Part shown: positions 36,288 through 43,568 of the stretch, piece after piece
Position numbering within the stretch: the first letter of the stretch is position 1
How the letters are laid out: the number at the start of each line of letters is the position of its first letter
Assembly (NCBI GenBank): GCA_031553755.1
Contig: JAVBKZ010000027.1
Span: forward strand, 12,819 to 76,818
Direction of reading: 5' to 3'
Source: JAIRVZ01 sp031553755
GTDB lineage: Bacteria > Bacteroidota > Bacteroidia > Bacteroidales > Azobacteroidaceae
DNA length: 64,000 nucleotides
Position numbers and translations under genes: made by a program
The notes under the pieces: model-generated
Seen by the model: the letters and a program-made list of their open reading frames with translations, nothing else
What the model was told of the DNA's origin: nothing
The model's database searches: none

Positions 36288-37382
36288 TTATTCTATTTGG
36301 GATTTTATTTCTTGTTTTTTCCTTACTTCTGCACCTGCCTCTTCAAGTTTATTGTTCAAATCTTCACTCATTTCTTCCCATCCTAAATGTTCCAGCTGTT
36401 TCAAAATCTTTTTTATTTGGCTTTCAAGGTATAGGGTCTGACTATCCATCCTATATCCGTTATGTTCTAAATGTTTCATGAGGGCCATATCAAGAGATTT
36501 ACCTTTAATTATAAGGGCTTTAGGGTTTTGAGGATAATATTCTAACGATTTATCGGTACACAACAATGTGAAATCGTCATAAATCCGGTATTTTTTCCAA
36601 TAACCGAATGCAAGGTCTGCAAGTTGGGATGCAACTGTTTCTTTATCTGTCAGCGGGTAGAGGTAAACTTTGTTCTCAATTGTTTTTTCACTTATTTCAA
36701 AATTTTCTTTAATCGAAAATTCAGGTACTAATTGATGTGAGGTAAGCTCTATATTGACCCAATCTTCTGGAAAGAGATTGTCCTCATCACGATAGCGAAT
36801 AAAAACATGCTGAGGTGCATATGCAATATATGCATCCGCATCAACAGCTTCCGCAAGAACTCTATAGTACATGGGTAGAGAACGACATTGTCCTGAATGT
36901 GTCTGCATAACTTTACTTACAAATTGCTGAGTAAAGTCTTCTGTCGCTTCGGCATCGCTAAAATTGTATATAAACGGCTTGTGTCCATTACCGGAATAAG
37001 GGAGGAAAAAGTATTCGATAAGCGACATATTTTTAGCAGTCTTGTATTTTTCCATTTTATTTGCTCTTATAAATCTTTTGACGAAATCAGCTGTATTGTT
37101 TATTGTTTTGCAAAATTCTTCATAATCCAATTTCCCATCAAGATAAGCCCACTCTGCAAGGAAAACAGCCCGTTTGATACTCAAAGGCTGTCTGCTTCCG
37201 AGCATATCGGATATTTCGGTATACGCAGAATCGTATAGAGAACTTTGTGTACTATTTTGAATAAGTGGAGTAATCGCTTTGCTATTGCTCATAAAAGCAG
37301 TTTTTCTCGGTTCTGAATTGTATAATTGGACATTCAGTTGAGAAAAGAGAATAAAAGGCAATATACAAGTTAACTTCCTCAT
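36288..37382 (-). CDS. Transglutaminase-like secreted protein
   Basis: This 364-residue protein has a probable signal peptide (residues 1-19) and a central domain with the pattern of a transglutaminase/papain-like fold: SGQCRSLPMYYRVLAEA holds Cys166, AYAPQHVFIRYR holds His192, and DWVNIELT would supply the third position (N210 or E212 rather than the usual Asp). The C-terminus is helical (KQLEHLGWEEMSEDLNNKL). Related proteins with GQCHSLP are, from general knowledge, frequent in Bacteroidetes. Substrate is unknown. It is the first gene of the Rhs-tip cluster and is preceded by 100 bases with no clear promoter. Confidence 0.7.
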   Translation of the reverse strand: MRKLTCILPFILFSQLNVQLYNSEPRKTAFMSNSKAITPLIQNSTQSSLYDSAYTEISDMLGSRQPLSIKRAVFLAEWAYLDGKLDYEEFCKTINNTADFVKRFIRANKMEKYKTAKNMSLIEYFFLPYSGNGHKPFIYNFSDAEATEDFTQQFVSKVMQTHSGQCRSLPMYYRVLAEAVDADAYIAYAPQHVFIRYRDEDNLFPEDWVNIELTSHQLVPEFSIKENFEISEKTIENKVYLYPLTDKETVASQLADLAFGYWKKYRIYDDFTLLCTDKSLEYYPQNPKALIIKGKSLDMALMKHLEHNGYRMDSQTLYLESQIKKILKQLEHLGWEEMSEDLNNKLEEAGAEVRKKQEIKSQIE

Positions 37383-37482
37383 CTTTAATACATTTAATCA
37401 GCCAACATTATAAATTATGTTTTTTTGCTACCCTTATCCTTAGAATGAGGCATAATGTTCTTTATAGTTACTTTTTGAAAGA

Positions 37483-37929
37483 TTAATTCAATACCTTAAT
37501 AATAATTTTCCGGATAGGGCCTTCTCCTACGCAGGGAGCGTGTCCGTCTTCAGGAAAGAAGATCACGAATTCTCCGGGCATTAAAGTGAAATAGGTAGTC
37601 GGCACATCCGCGAAAAATTCGATGTCTTTATCCGTATCAAAAGGAGCCTTCGTCTCAGTACAATTTTCACGGTCTTTCCATCCGAACGCTTCCGGGCATG
37701 AAACCGGCACTTGAATGTCGATGTATTTGTTGTGGACTTCCAACTTTGCCGCTTCTTTTGTTTTCAAATTGGTATCATTGATGTTAACAATCAAAGCGTC
37801 ACCGTTTAATTTTATCTTTCCGGCTTCTAATTGAGCGAAATCGGCCGAATTTAAATAATCAAAAGCTTGTTTGAAGTAAGGATTGAGATTTTCGTAACGG
37901 TCTGAATTTTTTAAAGAATCGATAATCAT
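37483..37929 (-). CDS. YhcH/YjgK/YiaL family protein
   Basis: This 148-residue cupin-like protein belongs to the DUF386 family (YhcH, YiaL, EbgC), linked to sugar (sialic acid or beta-galactoside) metabolism in other bacteria. The conserved segments EVHNKYIDIQVPV and FVIFFPEDGHAPC (metal-binding Glu/His) are present. No sugar-catabolic gene is next to it. Confidence 0.88.
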   Translation of the reverse strand: MIIDSLKNSDRYENLNPYFKQAFDYLNSADFAQLEAGKIKLNGDALIVNINDTNLKTKEAAKLEVHNKYIDIQVPVSCPEAFGWKDRENCTETKAPFDTDKDIEFFADVPTTYFTLMPGEFVIFFPEDGHAPCVGEGPIRKIIIKVLN

Positions 37930-37954
37930 AATATGAAATTTTAATTTATTAATG

Positions 37955-38006
37955 AGTAGACGGGTAATAAGTTGACAAGTAAACGAGTTGACAAGGTATA
38001 TTTAAC
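37955..38006. repeat. Low-complexity linker, same family as 3.1-3.3 kb
   Basis: GAGTAGACGGGTAATAAG followed by GTTGACAAGTAAACGAGT repeats the words found in the dgt/cls spacer. It sits between the YhcH gene and tatD; a TATCTTTG -7-like element (minus strand, 38030-38037) lies beside it. Confidence 0.55.
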
Positions 38007-38041
38007 GACAACTCATGATACAATGATGACAAAGATAAAAT

Positions 38042-38818
38042 TTATTTATTAAATTTGAATAAATTGATGGCATTCCGTGTCGTATTTTCAGCTATAATTT
38101 CAGGAAATAGATTGTAAATTTTCGCTAATTCTCCGACAATTTGCTCTAAGTAAGCCGGTTCATTTCTTTTACCGCGATATGGAACCGGAGATAAATAAGG
38201 CGCGTCGGTTTCTAATACGATGCGATTCAGCGGAAATAAATCAAGATAATCCCTGAGTTTTGAATTTTTGAAAGTAACTACTCCATTTATTCCTACCATA
38301 AAATTTTCAAGAGAAAGTATTGTTTCCAATTCTTCTTTTTCGCCTCCGAAACTATGAAAAACACCGTGTAATTTTTCTTTTCCGACTTGTTCGATACATT
38401 CTATCACTTCCCGAAAAGCGTCCCGGTTATGGATCACAACTGGCAAATCGAATTCAATGCTCCAATTCAGTTGTTCGATAAATGCCTTTTTTTGTTCTTC
38501 AATAAAAGTTTTATCCCAATACAAATCAATTCCTATTTCTCCGACAGCGATGTATTCCTGTTTTTTAAAATTAACCTTTATCGTTTCTAAATCAGATTGA
38601 TAAGATTCCGTTACGCTTGTTGGATGTAATCCCATCATTGGATAACAGATTTGAGGATATTTATCGCGAAGAGCGTGCATTCTTTCGATAGATTCGACAT
38701 CAATATTGGGCAACAATAGTTTTGAAATTCCTTTTTGTTGAGCCCTTAGTATGACATCCGATATGTCTGTGTCAAAATCGGGTTGATAGATATGCGTATG
38801 GGTATCTATTAAATTCAT
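38042..38818 (-). CDS. TatD-family metal-dependent hydrolase
   Basis: This 258-residue TIM-barrel hydrolase starts with the metal-binding DTHTHIY motif, has the central AVGEIGIDLYWDKT (Glu ligand), PVVIHNRDAF (His) and VLETDAPYLSPV (Asp). TatD proteins act as 3'-5' DNases in some bacteria. The polyprenyl synthase gene upstream is 7 bases away, so the two are cotranscribed. Confidence 0.93.
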   Translation of the reverse strand: MNLIDTHTHIYQPDFDTDISDVILRAQQKGISKLLLPNIDVESIERMHALRDKYPQICYPMMGLHPTSVTESYQSDLETIKVNFKKQEYIAVGEIGIDLYWDKTFIEEQKKAFIEQLNWSIEFDLPVVIHNRDAFREVIECIEQVGKEKLHGVFHSFGGEKEELETILSLENFMVGINGVVTFKNSKLRDYLDLFPLNRIVLETDAPYLSPVPYRGKRNEPAYLEQIVGELAKIYNLFPEIIAENTTRNAINLFKFNK

Positions 38819-38825
38819 CTTTTTT

Positions 38826-39800
38826 TTAGGATTCCCTGCTTTTCAATTGTCGCGCAAAACGGAGTAATTCTACCTTTTTATCTTCTTCTACATTAACCGC
38901 CCGCAAAGATGCCAACGCTTTTTCGTAGTATTCCGCGATTTTATTTTCGGCAATAGCTTTTACATTCAAATTGTCGTATACCTTTGTTACCGTTTTTATT
39001 TTGAAATCCGGATTGGTAACCTCATTTTCTATTTGATTCAATAATTCTTTTTTATCTTCTCCTTCCGCCAAATTTAATGCGTGAATCAGCAAAAAAGTTT
39101 TTTTATTGCAAAGAATATCACCTCCTATTTGTTTTCCGAAAACTTCAGGATCACCATAAACGTCCAATAAATCGTCTTTGATTTGAAAAGCCAAACCGAT
39201 GTTTACTCCGAAATCATAAAGCGATCCCGCATCCGAATCATTTGATCCTCCGATAATTGCTCCGGTTTTCAATGCCGCGCCCAACAAGACGGCGGTTTTC
39301 AGTTTGATCATTTTAAGGTATTCTTCTACGGAAACATCCATCCGGGTTTCAAAATCCATGTCGTATTGCTGACCTTCAAAAATTTCCATCGCCGTAGCGG
39401 AAAATAAATCAAGCAACACTTTCAACTTTTCGGCAGGAGCTTTCGCCATATACTGATATGCCAACGTGAGCATGGCATCTCCCGAAAGAATCGCGACATT
39501 TTCGTTCCAAACACGGTATACGACCGGTTTTCCTCTGCGCATTTCGGCTTTATCCATCAAATCATCGTGCATCAATGTAAAATTGTGATAGATTTCCCAG
39601 GCTAAAGCAGGATTTATCGCGTCCGGAATATCTTCTTTATACATTTCACATGCCAATAAAGTCAAAACCGGACGAATTTTTTTTCCTTTCAATGAAAGTA
39701 TGTATTGAATAGGCGCATACAGGTTGCGTGGATTTTCAGGATATACGATTGTTCCTATTTTCTGATTGATGATTTCAAGCGCAGAATTAAATGATAGCAT
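38826..39800 (-). CDS. Polyprenyl synthetase (trans-isoprenyl diphosphate synthase)
   Basis: This 324-residue enzyme elongates allylic diphosphates with isopentenyl diphosphate. The first aspartate-rich motif is LMHDDLMDKAEMRRG and the second is FQIKDDLLDVYGD, with Lys-containing KIRPVLTLLACE near the N-terminus. Product chain length (farnesyl, geranylgeranyl or longer) cannot be read reliably. Length is slightly above that of farnesyl synthases. Confidence 0.93.
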   Translation of the reverse strand: MLSFNSALEIINQKIGTIVYPENPRNLYAPIQYILSLKGKKIRPVLTLLACEMYKEDIPDAINPALAWEIYHNFTLMHDDLMDKAEMRRGKPVVYRVWNENVAILSGDAMLTLAYQYMAKAPAEKLKVLLDLFSATAMEIFEGQQYDMDFETRMDVSVEEYLKMIKLKTAVLLGAALKTGAIIGGSNDSDAGSLYDFGVNIGLAFQIKDDLLDVYGDPEVFGKQIGGDILCNKKTFLLIHALNLAEGEDKKELLNQIENEVTNPDFKIKTVTKVYDNLNVKAIAENKIAEYYEKALASLRAVNVEEDKKVELLRFARQLKSRES

Positions 39801-39825
39801 AGATGAATATTTTTATTTGTAAAGC

Positions 39826-39855
39826 CAAAAGTAACATTTTTTTCGTAGTAGACAA
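39826..39855 (-). promoter_or_regulatory. Bacteroidetes-type promoter of the polyprenyl synthase-tatD operon
   Basis: On the coding strand TTG (39853-39855) is followed after 19 bases by TACTTTTG (39826-39833), 26 bases before the start codon. Confidence 0.6.
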
Positions 39856-39909
39856 TGAAGTTATCTTGACTTTTACAAAAGATATAAAGTTATACGGAGT
39901 GATTATTCA

Positions 39910-39923
39910 CAGAATAAATTCTG
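39910..39923. promoter_or_regulatory. 14-bp palindrome in the promoter of the TonB-dependent receptor
   Basis: CAGAATAAATTCTG is a perfect inverted repeat (6-bp arms, 2-base centre) located 12 bases upstream of the -7 element TACATTTG, in the -33 region. The position fits an operator, but the regulator is unknown. Confidence 0.45.
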
Positions 39924-39935
39924 ATATAAAAAGTT

Positions 39936-39943
39936 TACATTTG
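39936..39943 (+). promoter_or_regulatory. Putative -7 element of the TonB-dependent receptor gene
   Basis: TACATTTG matches TAnnTTTG, 26 bases upstream of the start codon. Confidence 0.5.
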
Positions 39944-39969
39944 CATCTCGAAAAATCAACATTTATCAA

Positions 39970-41844
39970 ATGAGTCTGAAAAATTGTATTTTATTTATTT
40001 TTATATCCACATTTTACGCTACATCTTTTTCTCAAAATAGAATAAACAAAGATACTATTCCGTTGCAAGAAATTGTTGTGAGCGGAACAAAAACTCCGGC
40101 AGGCAGAGACGATATTCCGTCGACTGTTTCAGTTTTATCCCGCGAAGAAATGGATGAAACCGGAGAATCTGCCGTTTTGTCAATTCTTTCCGAACGTATT
40201 CCCGGATTATTTGTTACGGAAAAAGGCGTTACCGGATTCGGACTGGCGACAGGTTCTGCAGGCACAGTAAATATACGCGGTGTTGGCGGTGGAAATAAAG
40301 TGTTGATGCTTTTTGACGGACAACCACAATGGGCAGGCATATTTGGGCATCATCTTCCTGATACTTATTCAACTTCTGATGTCGAACGAGTAGAGGTTGT
40401 GAGAGGTCCGGCTTCTTTGCTTTACGGCTCTAACGCGATGGGAGGAGCTATTAATATCATCACGCGAAAATCACACAAAGACGGGATTCATGGAAAAGGA
40501 CGGTTGATGTATGGTTCTTTCAATACTCAAAAATACATGTTAAATACCGGAATGAAATCGCGGAAATGGGATGCTTTTTTGTCTGTCAACCATGACAGGA
40601 CAGATGGCCACCGTGAAAATTCGGCGTTTAAAATGACAAATGGTTCGGCTAAAATCGGATATACTTTTTCTCCTCAATGGAAGGTCGCGACAGATTTCTT
40701 ACAGGCACGAATCAATTCGCAAAATCCCGGACAAGAAAATAATCCCTTGAATGATAATACAGTGGATGCTTCGCGTGGAACTTATTCTTTTTCCGTTGAA
40801 AACGATTATGAAAAAATGAAAGGAGCGTTTAAGGCTTTTTACAATTTCGGACATCATGAAATAAATGATGGATATTTTGCTAATGGAGGGCTACCAAGAA
40901 AATATATTTTTAATTTAGATGACCACAACGCGGGATTTTCTATTTACGAATCATTTTTTCTATTTAAAGGAAATTTAATTTCAACCGGAATAGATTTTAA
41001 AAACTGGGGAGGACATGCTTGGAATGATTCCGTTAACGGAAAGCGACAAAATATAATTGATAAAAACGTCAGCGAAGGGGCTTTATATCTACTTGTTCAA
41101 CAAGCAATTGCAAATAGGTTCACTTTCAATGCCGGAGTCCGGTTAGAAATCAATGAAACTTATGGAAAAGAATGGATTCCTCAAGCCGGAATCACTTACC
41201 GTGTATTACCTCGAACCGATTTGAAAGCATCTGTCTCAAAAGGATTCAGAAGCCCGAGTATCAGGGAATTGTATATGTATGGGCCTGTAGCGAATCCTGA
41301 TTTAAAACCGGAATCGATGATGAACTACGATTGTTCTATTATTCAAAATGTATTGAATAATAAACTAAATTTGGAGTTGACCGCTTTTTTTGCTCAGGGC
41401 GAAAATCTGATTCAAACTATTCCGGTTAATGGAAAAAATCGGAATATGAATTCCGGTTCATTTATCAATAAGGGTATCGAATTCGTGGCCGATTATAAAA
41501 TTTTATCGAATTTCAATATCAGCGGAAATTATAGTTTTCTTCATACCGATAAACCAATAATTGGATCACCCAAACATCAAGCGTTTCTTAACGCGTATTG
41601 GAGGTTTTCAAAATTTTCAGTTTCATCAAGTTTGCAATATGTCGGAGAACTTTATACAACGGTAAATCCTCAACCTCAAACCGAATTTTATACGCTTCTG
41701 GATGGAAAAATAACGTATTTTGTTATGAAAAACATGTCACTCTTTGTTAATGGAAATAATTTAACGAATCGCGATTATACAATCAACGCGGGGTTTCCGA
41801 TGCCGGGAATTGTTGTTATGGGAGGAATCGATTTGAAATTTTAG
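39970..41844 (+). CDS. TonB-dependent outer-membrane receptor
   Basis: This 624-residue protein has a signal peptide (cleavage near ATSFS/Q), a TonB-box-like start (DTIPLQEIVVSGTKT), a plug domain with VERVEVVRGPASLLYGSNAMGGAINI (residues ~135-165) and a 22-strand-type barrel. The N-terminal region lacks the carboxypeptidase-like domain found in SusC proteins, so it resembles BtuB/FepA-like importers of a metal complex or small cofactor. It ends in MGGIDLKF, with the terminal aromatic expected for BAM insertion. A palindromic operator candidate lies in its promoter. Confidence 0.93.
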   Translation: MSLKNCILFIFISTFYATSFSQNRINKDTIPLQEIVVSGTKTPAGRDDIPSTVSVLSREEMDETGESAVLSILSERIPGLFVTEKGVTGFGLATGSAGTVNIRGVGGGNKVLMLFDGQPQWAGIFGHHLPDTYSTSDVERVEVVRGPASLLYGSNAMGGAINIITRKSHKDGIHGKGRLMYGSFNTQKYMLNTGMKSRKWDAFLSVNHDRTDGHRENSAFKMTNGSAKIGYTFSPQWKVATDFLQARINSQNPGQENNPLNDNTVDASRGTYSFSVENDYEKMKGAFKAFYNFGHHEINDGYFANGGLPRKYIFNLDDHNAGFSIYESFFLFKGNLISTGIDFKNWGGHAWNDSVNGKRQNIIDKNVSEGALYLLVQQAIANRFTFNAGVRLEINETYGKEWIPQAGITYRVLPRTDLKASVSKGFRSPSIRELYMYGPVANPDLKPESMMNYDCSIIQNVLNNKLNLELTAFFAQGENLIQTIPVNGKNRNMNSGSFINKGIEFVADYKILSNFNISGNYSFLHTDKPIIGSPKHQAFLNAYWRFSKFSVSSSLQYVGELYTTVNPQPQTEFYTLLDGKITYFVMKNMSLFVNGNNLTNRDYTINAGFPMPGIVVMGGIDLKF

Positions 41845-41854
41845 TTTCAATTTG

Positions 41855-41885
41855 TTTGTTGAACAATAATTCTTGCGTATCTTTG
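41855..41885 (+). promoter_or_regulatory. Promoter of the his operon
   Basis: TTTG (41855-41858) and TATCTTTG (41878-41885) are separated by 19 bases, a full match to the Bacteroidetes -33/-7 consensus. The predicted transcript starts roughly 15 bases before the leader peptide. Confidence 0.7.
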
Positions 41886-41906
41886 CAATGTTTTAATGAA
41901 AAATCT

Positions 41907-41951
41907 ATGAATAATTACACATATTTCCAGCATCATCATTACAGCGAGTAA
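41907..41951 (+). CDS. his operon leader peptide (hisL-like)
   Basis: This 14-codon frame encodes MNNYTYFQHHHYSE and stop. Three consecutive His codons (CAT CAT CAT, 41931-41939) near the end are the signature of a histidine attenuator leader. It lies between a good promoter and the hisG start, with a terminator-like hairpin at 41994-42019 in between. The frame is too short for standard gene calls. I see no close Shine-Dalgarno, as expected in this phylum. Confidence 0.78.
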   Translation: MNNYTYFQHHHYSE

Positions 41952-41955
41952 TTTC

Positions 41956-42028
41956 GGTGGGCTTTATTGTGTATTAACTTGATAAAAATATATAGGCTTG
42001 CCAAAATAGAGGTAAGCCTTTCTCATTT
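41956..42028 (+). promoter_or_regulatory. his attenuator (terminator plus competing upstream arm)
   Basis: The terminator stem is AGGCTTGCC (41994-42002) with GGTAAGCCT (42011-42019), 8-base loop, one G-U pair, followed by TTCTCATTTT. The upstream segment GGTGGGCTT (41956-41964) can pair with the left arm over nine positions (four G-U) or, over six positions, with AAGCCT of the right arm. It starts 5 bases after the leader stop codon, so a ribosome stalled at the His codons leaves it free, whereas one at the stop codon covers it. This geometry fits attenuation: low His-tRNA permits read-through into hisG. Confidence 0.72.
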
Positions 42029-42053
42029 TAAGAAAAATCTATATTATAAAATT

Positions 42054-42905
42054 ATGCTTAGAATTGCTGTGCAGGCCAAAGGCCGATTGTTTGAAGAAAC
42101 AATGGAATTGTTGAACGAAGCCGGAATAAAGTTAACTGCCGGAAAAAGAAGTTTACTTGTTCCGTCTAAAACATTTCCGGTAGAATTACTTTTTCTTCGT
42201 GACGATGATATTCCTCAATCGGTCGCGTCCGGAGTCGCGGATGTAGGAATCGTAGGAGAAAACGAATACATGGAAAAGAAAGAAGATGCCTGCATCATCA
42301 AACGTTTGGGATTCAGCAAATGCCGTTTGTCTCTGGCGATTCCTAAAGATATGGAATACAATAACCTGAGTTGGTTTGCAGGTAAAAAAATCGCCACATC
42401 TTATCCCGGAATCTTGAATGATTTCCTGAAAAAAAACGCGATAAAAACCGAAATTCATGTTATATCCGGTTCTGTCGAAATCGCTCCCGGAATAGGTTTG
42501 GCTGACGCGATTTTCGATATTGTTAGTTCGGGAAGTACGTTGGTTAGTAATCGTTTGAAAGAAGTAGAAATTGTGATGCAATCCGAAGCGTTGCTAATCG
42601 GACACAATAAATTGAACAAAGAAAAGACTGAAATTCTTAACGAATTGATTTTCAGAATTGATGCTGTACAAACGGCCGAAAATAAGAAATATATTTTGTT
42701 GAATGCTCCGAATGATAAATTACAAGAAATTTTCTCCATACTTCCGGGAATGAAAAGCCCGACAGTGTTGCCTTTGGCACAAGAAGGTTGGAGTTCTATT
42801 CATTCGGTTATTGATGAAAAACGTTTTTGGGAAATTATCGGAAAATTGAAAGCTTTGGGAGCAGAAGGCATTTTGATTATTCCTATAGAGAAGATGATAA
42901 TGTAA
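42054..42905 (+). CDS. hisG: ATP phosphoribosyltransferase, long form
   Basis: This 283-residue enzyme catalyses the first step of histidine synthesis, joining ATP and PRPP. The N-terminal catalytic part begins MLRIAVQAKGRLFEETMELL and includes the phosphate-binding GLADAIFDIVSSGSTL. The C-terminal ~75 residues (IFSILPGMKSPTVLPLA to ILIIPIEKM) form the regulatory HisG_C domain typical of the long, histidine-inhibited form that needs no HisZ. The frame is open to 41967, but that extension overlaps the attenuator hairpin; the ATG at 42054 fits the family. Confidence 0.96.
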   Translation: MLRIAVQAKGRLFEETMELLNEAGIKLTAGKRSLLVPSKTFPVELLFLRDDDIPQSVASGVADVGIVGENEYMEKKEDACIIKRLGFSKCRLSLAIPKDMEYNNLSWFAGKKIATSYPGILNDFLKKNAIKTEIHVISGSVEIAPGIGLADAIFDIVSSGSTLVSNRLKEVEIVMQSEALLIGHNKLNKEKTEILNELIFRIDAVQTAENKKYILLNAPNDKLQEIFSILPGMKSPTVLPLAQEGWSSIHSVIDEKRFWEIIGKLKALGAEGILIIPIEKMIM

Positions 42906-42962
42906 GAAAACCTTGAATAGAATAAAAATGTTTTATTTTTATATGATAATTCGTTAAATACT

Positions 42963-43166
42963 ATGGATAATGTAATTTCAATATACAATAAAATAGAGGC
43001 TTTACCTATAAATATGCGTAAAGAAGTTTCTCATTATATTGATTTTTTGATTGAAAAATCAAAAAAAGAAAAGCTAAATAAACCTCAATTTGGAAGCTTG
43101 AAAGGGAAAATCAAATTATCTCCTGATTTTGACGAACCATTAGATGATTTTAAAGACTATATGTAA
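42963..43166 (+). CDS. DUF2281-type antitoxin
   Basis: This 67-residue protein has the DUF2281 layout: a helix with ALPINMRKEVSHYIDFLIEK, a basic linker, then FGSLKGKIKLSPDFDEPLDDF. Such proteins are antitoxins for PIN-domain toxins. Its stop overlaps the start of the vapC-like gene (TAATG). It sits between hisG and hisD. Confidence 0.87.
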   Translation: MDNVISIYNKIEALPINMRKEVSHYIDFLIEKSKKEKLNKPQFGSLKGKIKLSPDFDEPLDDFKDYM

Positions 43167-43549
43167 TGGAATACCTATTAGACACTCACGCTTTTCTTTG
43201 GTTTTTAAATGGAAGTGACGAACTTTCTCAAAAAGCAAAAAATGCTATACTTAATACCGACAATGTCAAATATATCAGTATTGCAAGTCTTTGGGAAATT
43301 GCGATAAAATTGAATTTGGGTAAATTAGAAATTGGTGTTCCTTACAAGAAAATAAAAGAACAAATAATCAAAGACGGATTTCAAATACTTCCAATACAAT
43401 TTGAAGATACATTTTTATTAACATCCTTAGAATTAAAACACAGAGATCCTTTTGATAGGATTATAATTTCGCAAGCTATGAGAAATAAATTTTCTATCAT
43501 AACCAAAGATTCTAATTTCAAATTCTATAATGTTAAAACTCTTTGGTAA
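43166..43549 (+). CDS. PIN-domain toxin (VapC family)
   Basis: This 127-residue RNase has the PIN acidic residues in order: LLDTHAFLWF (D6), ASLWEIAIKLNLG (Glu), HRDPFDRIIISQA (Asp) and ITKDSNFKFY (Asp). It would cut tRNA or mRNA when free of its antitoxin. Insertion within the his operon places it under the his promoter and attenuator as well as any promoter of its own; I see no clear promoter in the 57 bases after hisG. Confidence 0.9.
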   Translation: MEYLLDTHAFLWFLNGSDELSQKAKNAILNTDNVKYISIASLWEIAIKLNLGKLEIGVPYKKIKEQIIKDGFQILPIQFEDTFLLTSLELKHRDPFDRIIISQAMRNKFSIITKDSNFKFYNVKTLW

Positions 43550-43568
43550 ACAAAATCTTTTAAAATTA

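Noticed and set aside
39801..39969. Cobalamin riboswitch upstream of the TonB receptor
   Set aside because: No B12-box-like segment or extended stem structure could be found in the 169-base gap; only a short palindrome and a -7 element are present.
41967..42053. N-terminal extension of hisG
   Set aside because: The extended frame runs through the attenuator hairpin and has no resemblance to HisG; the ATG at 42054 matches the family start.
42963..43549. DUF2281/VapC pair as a defence island
   Set aside because: It is a common toxin-antitoxin type and no restriction, CBASS or other defence genes lie beside it.
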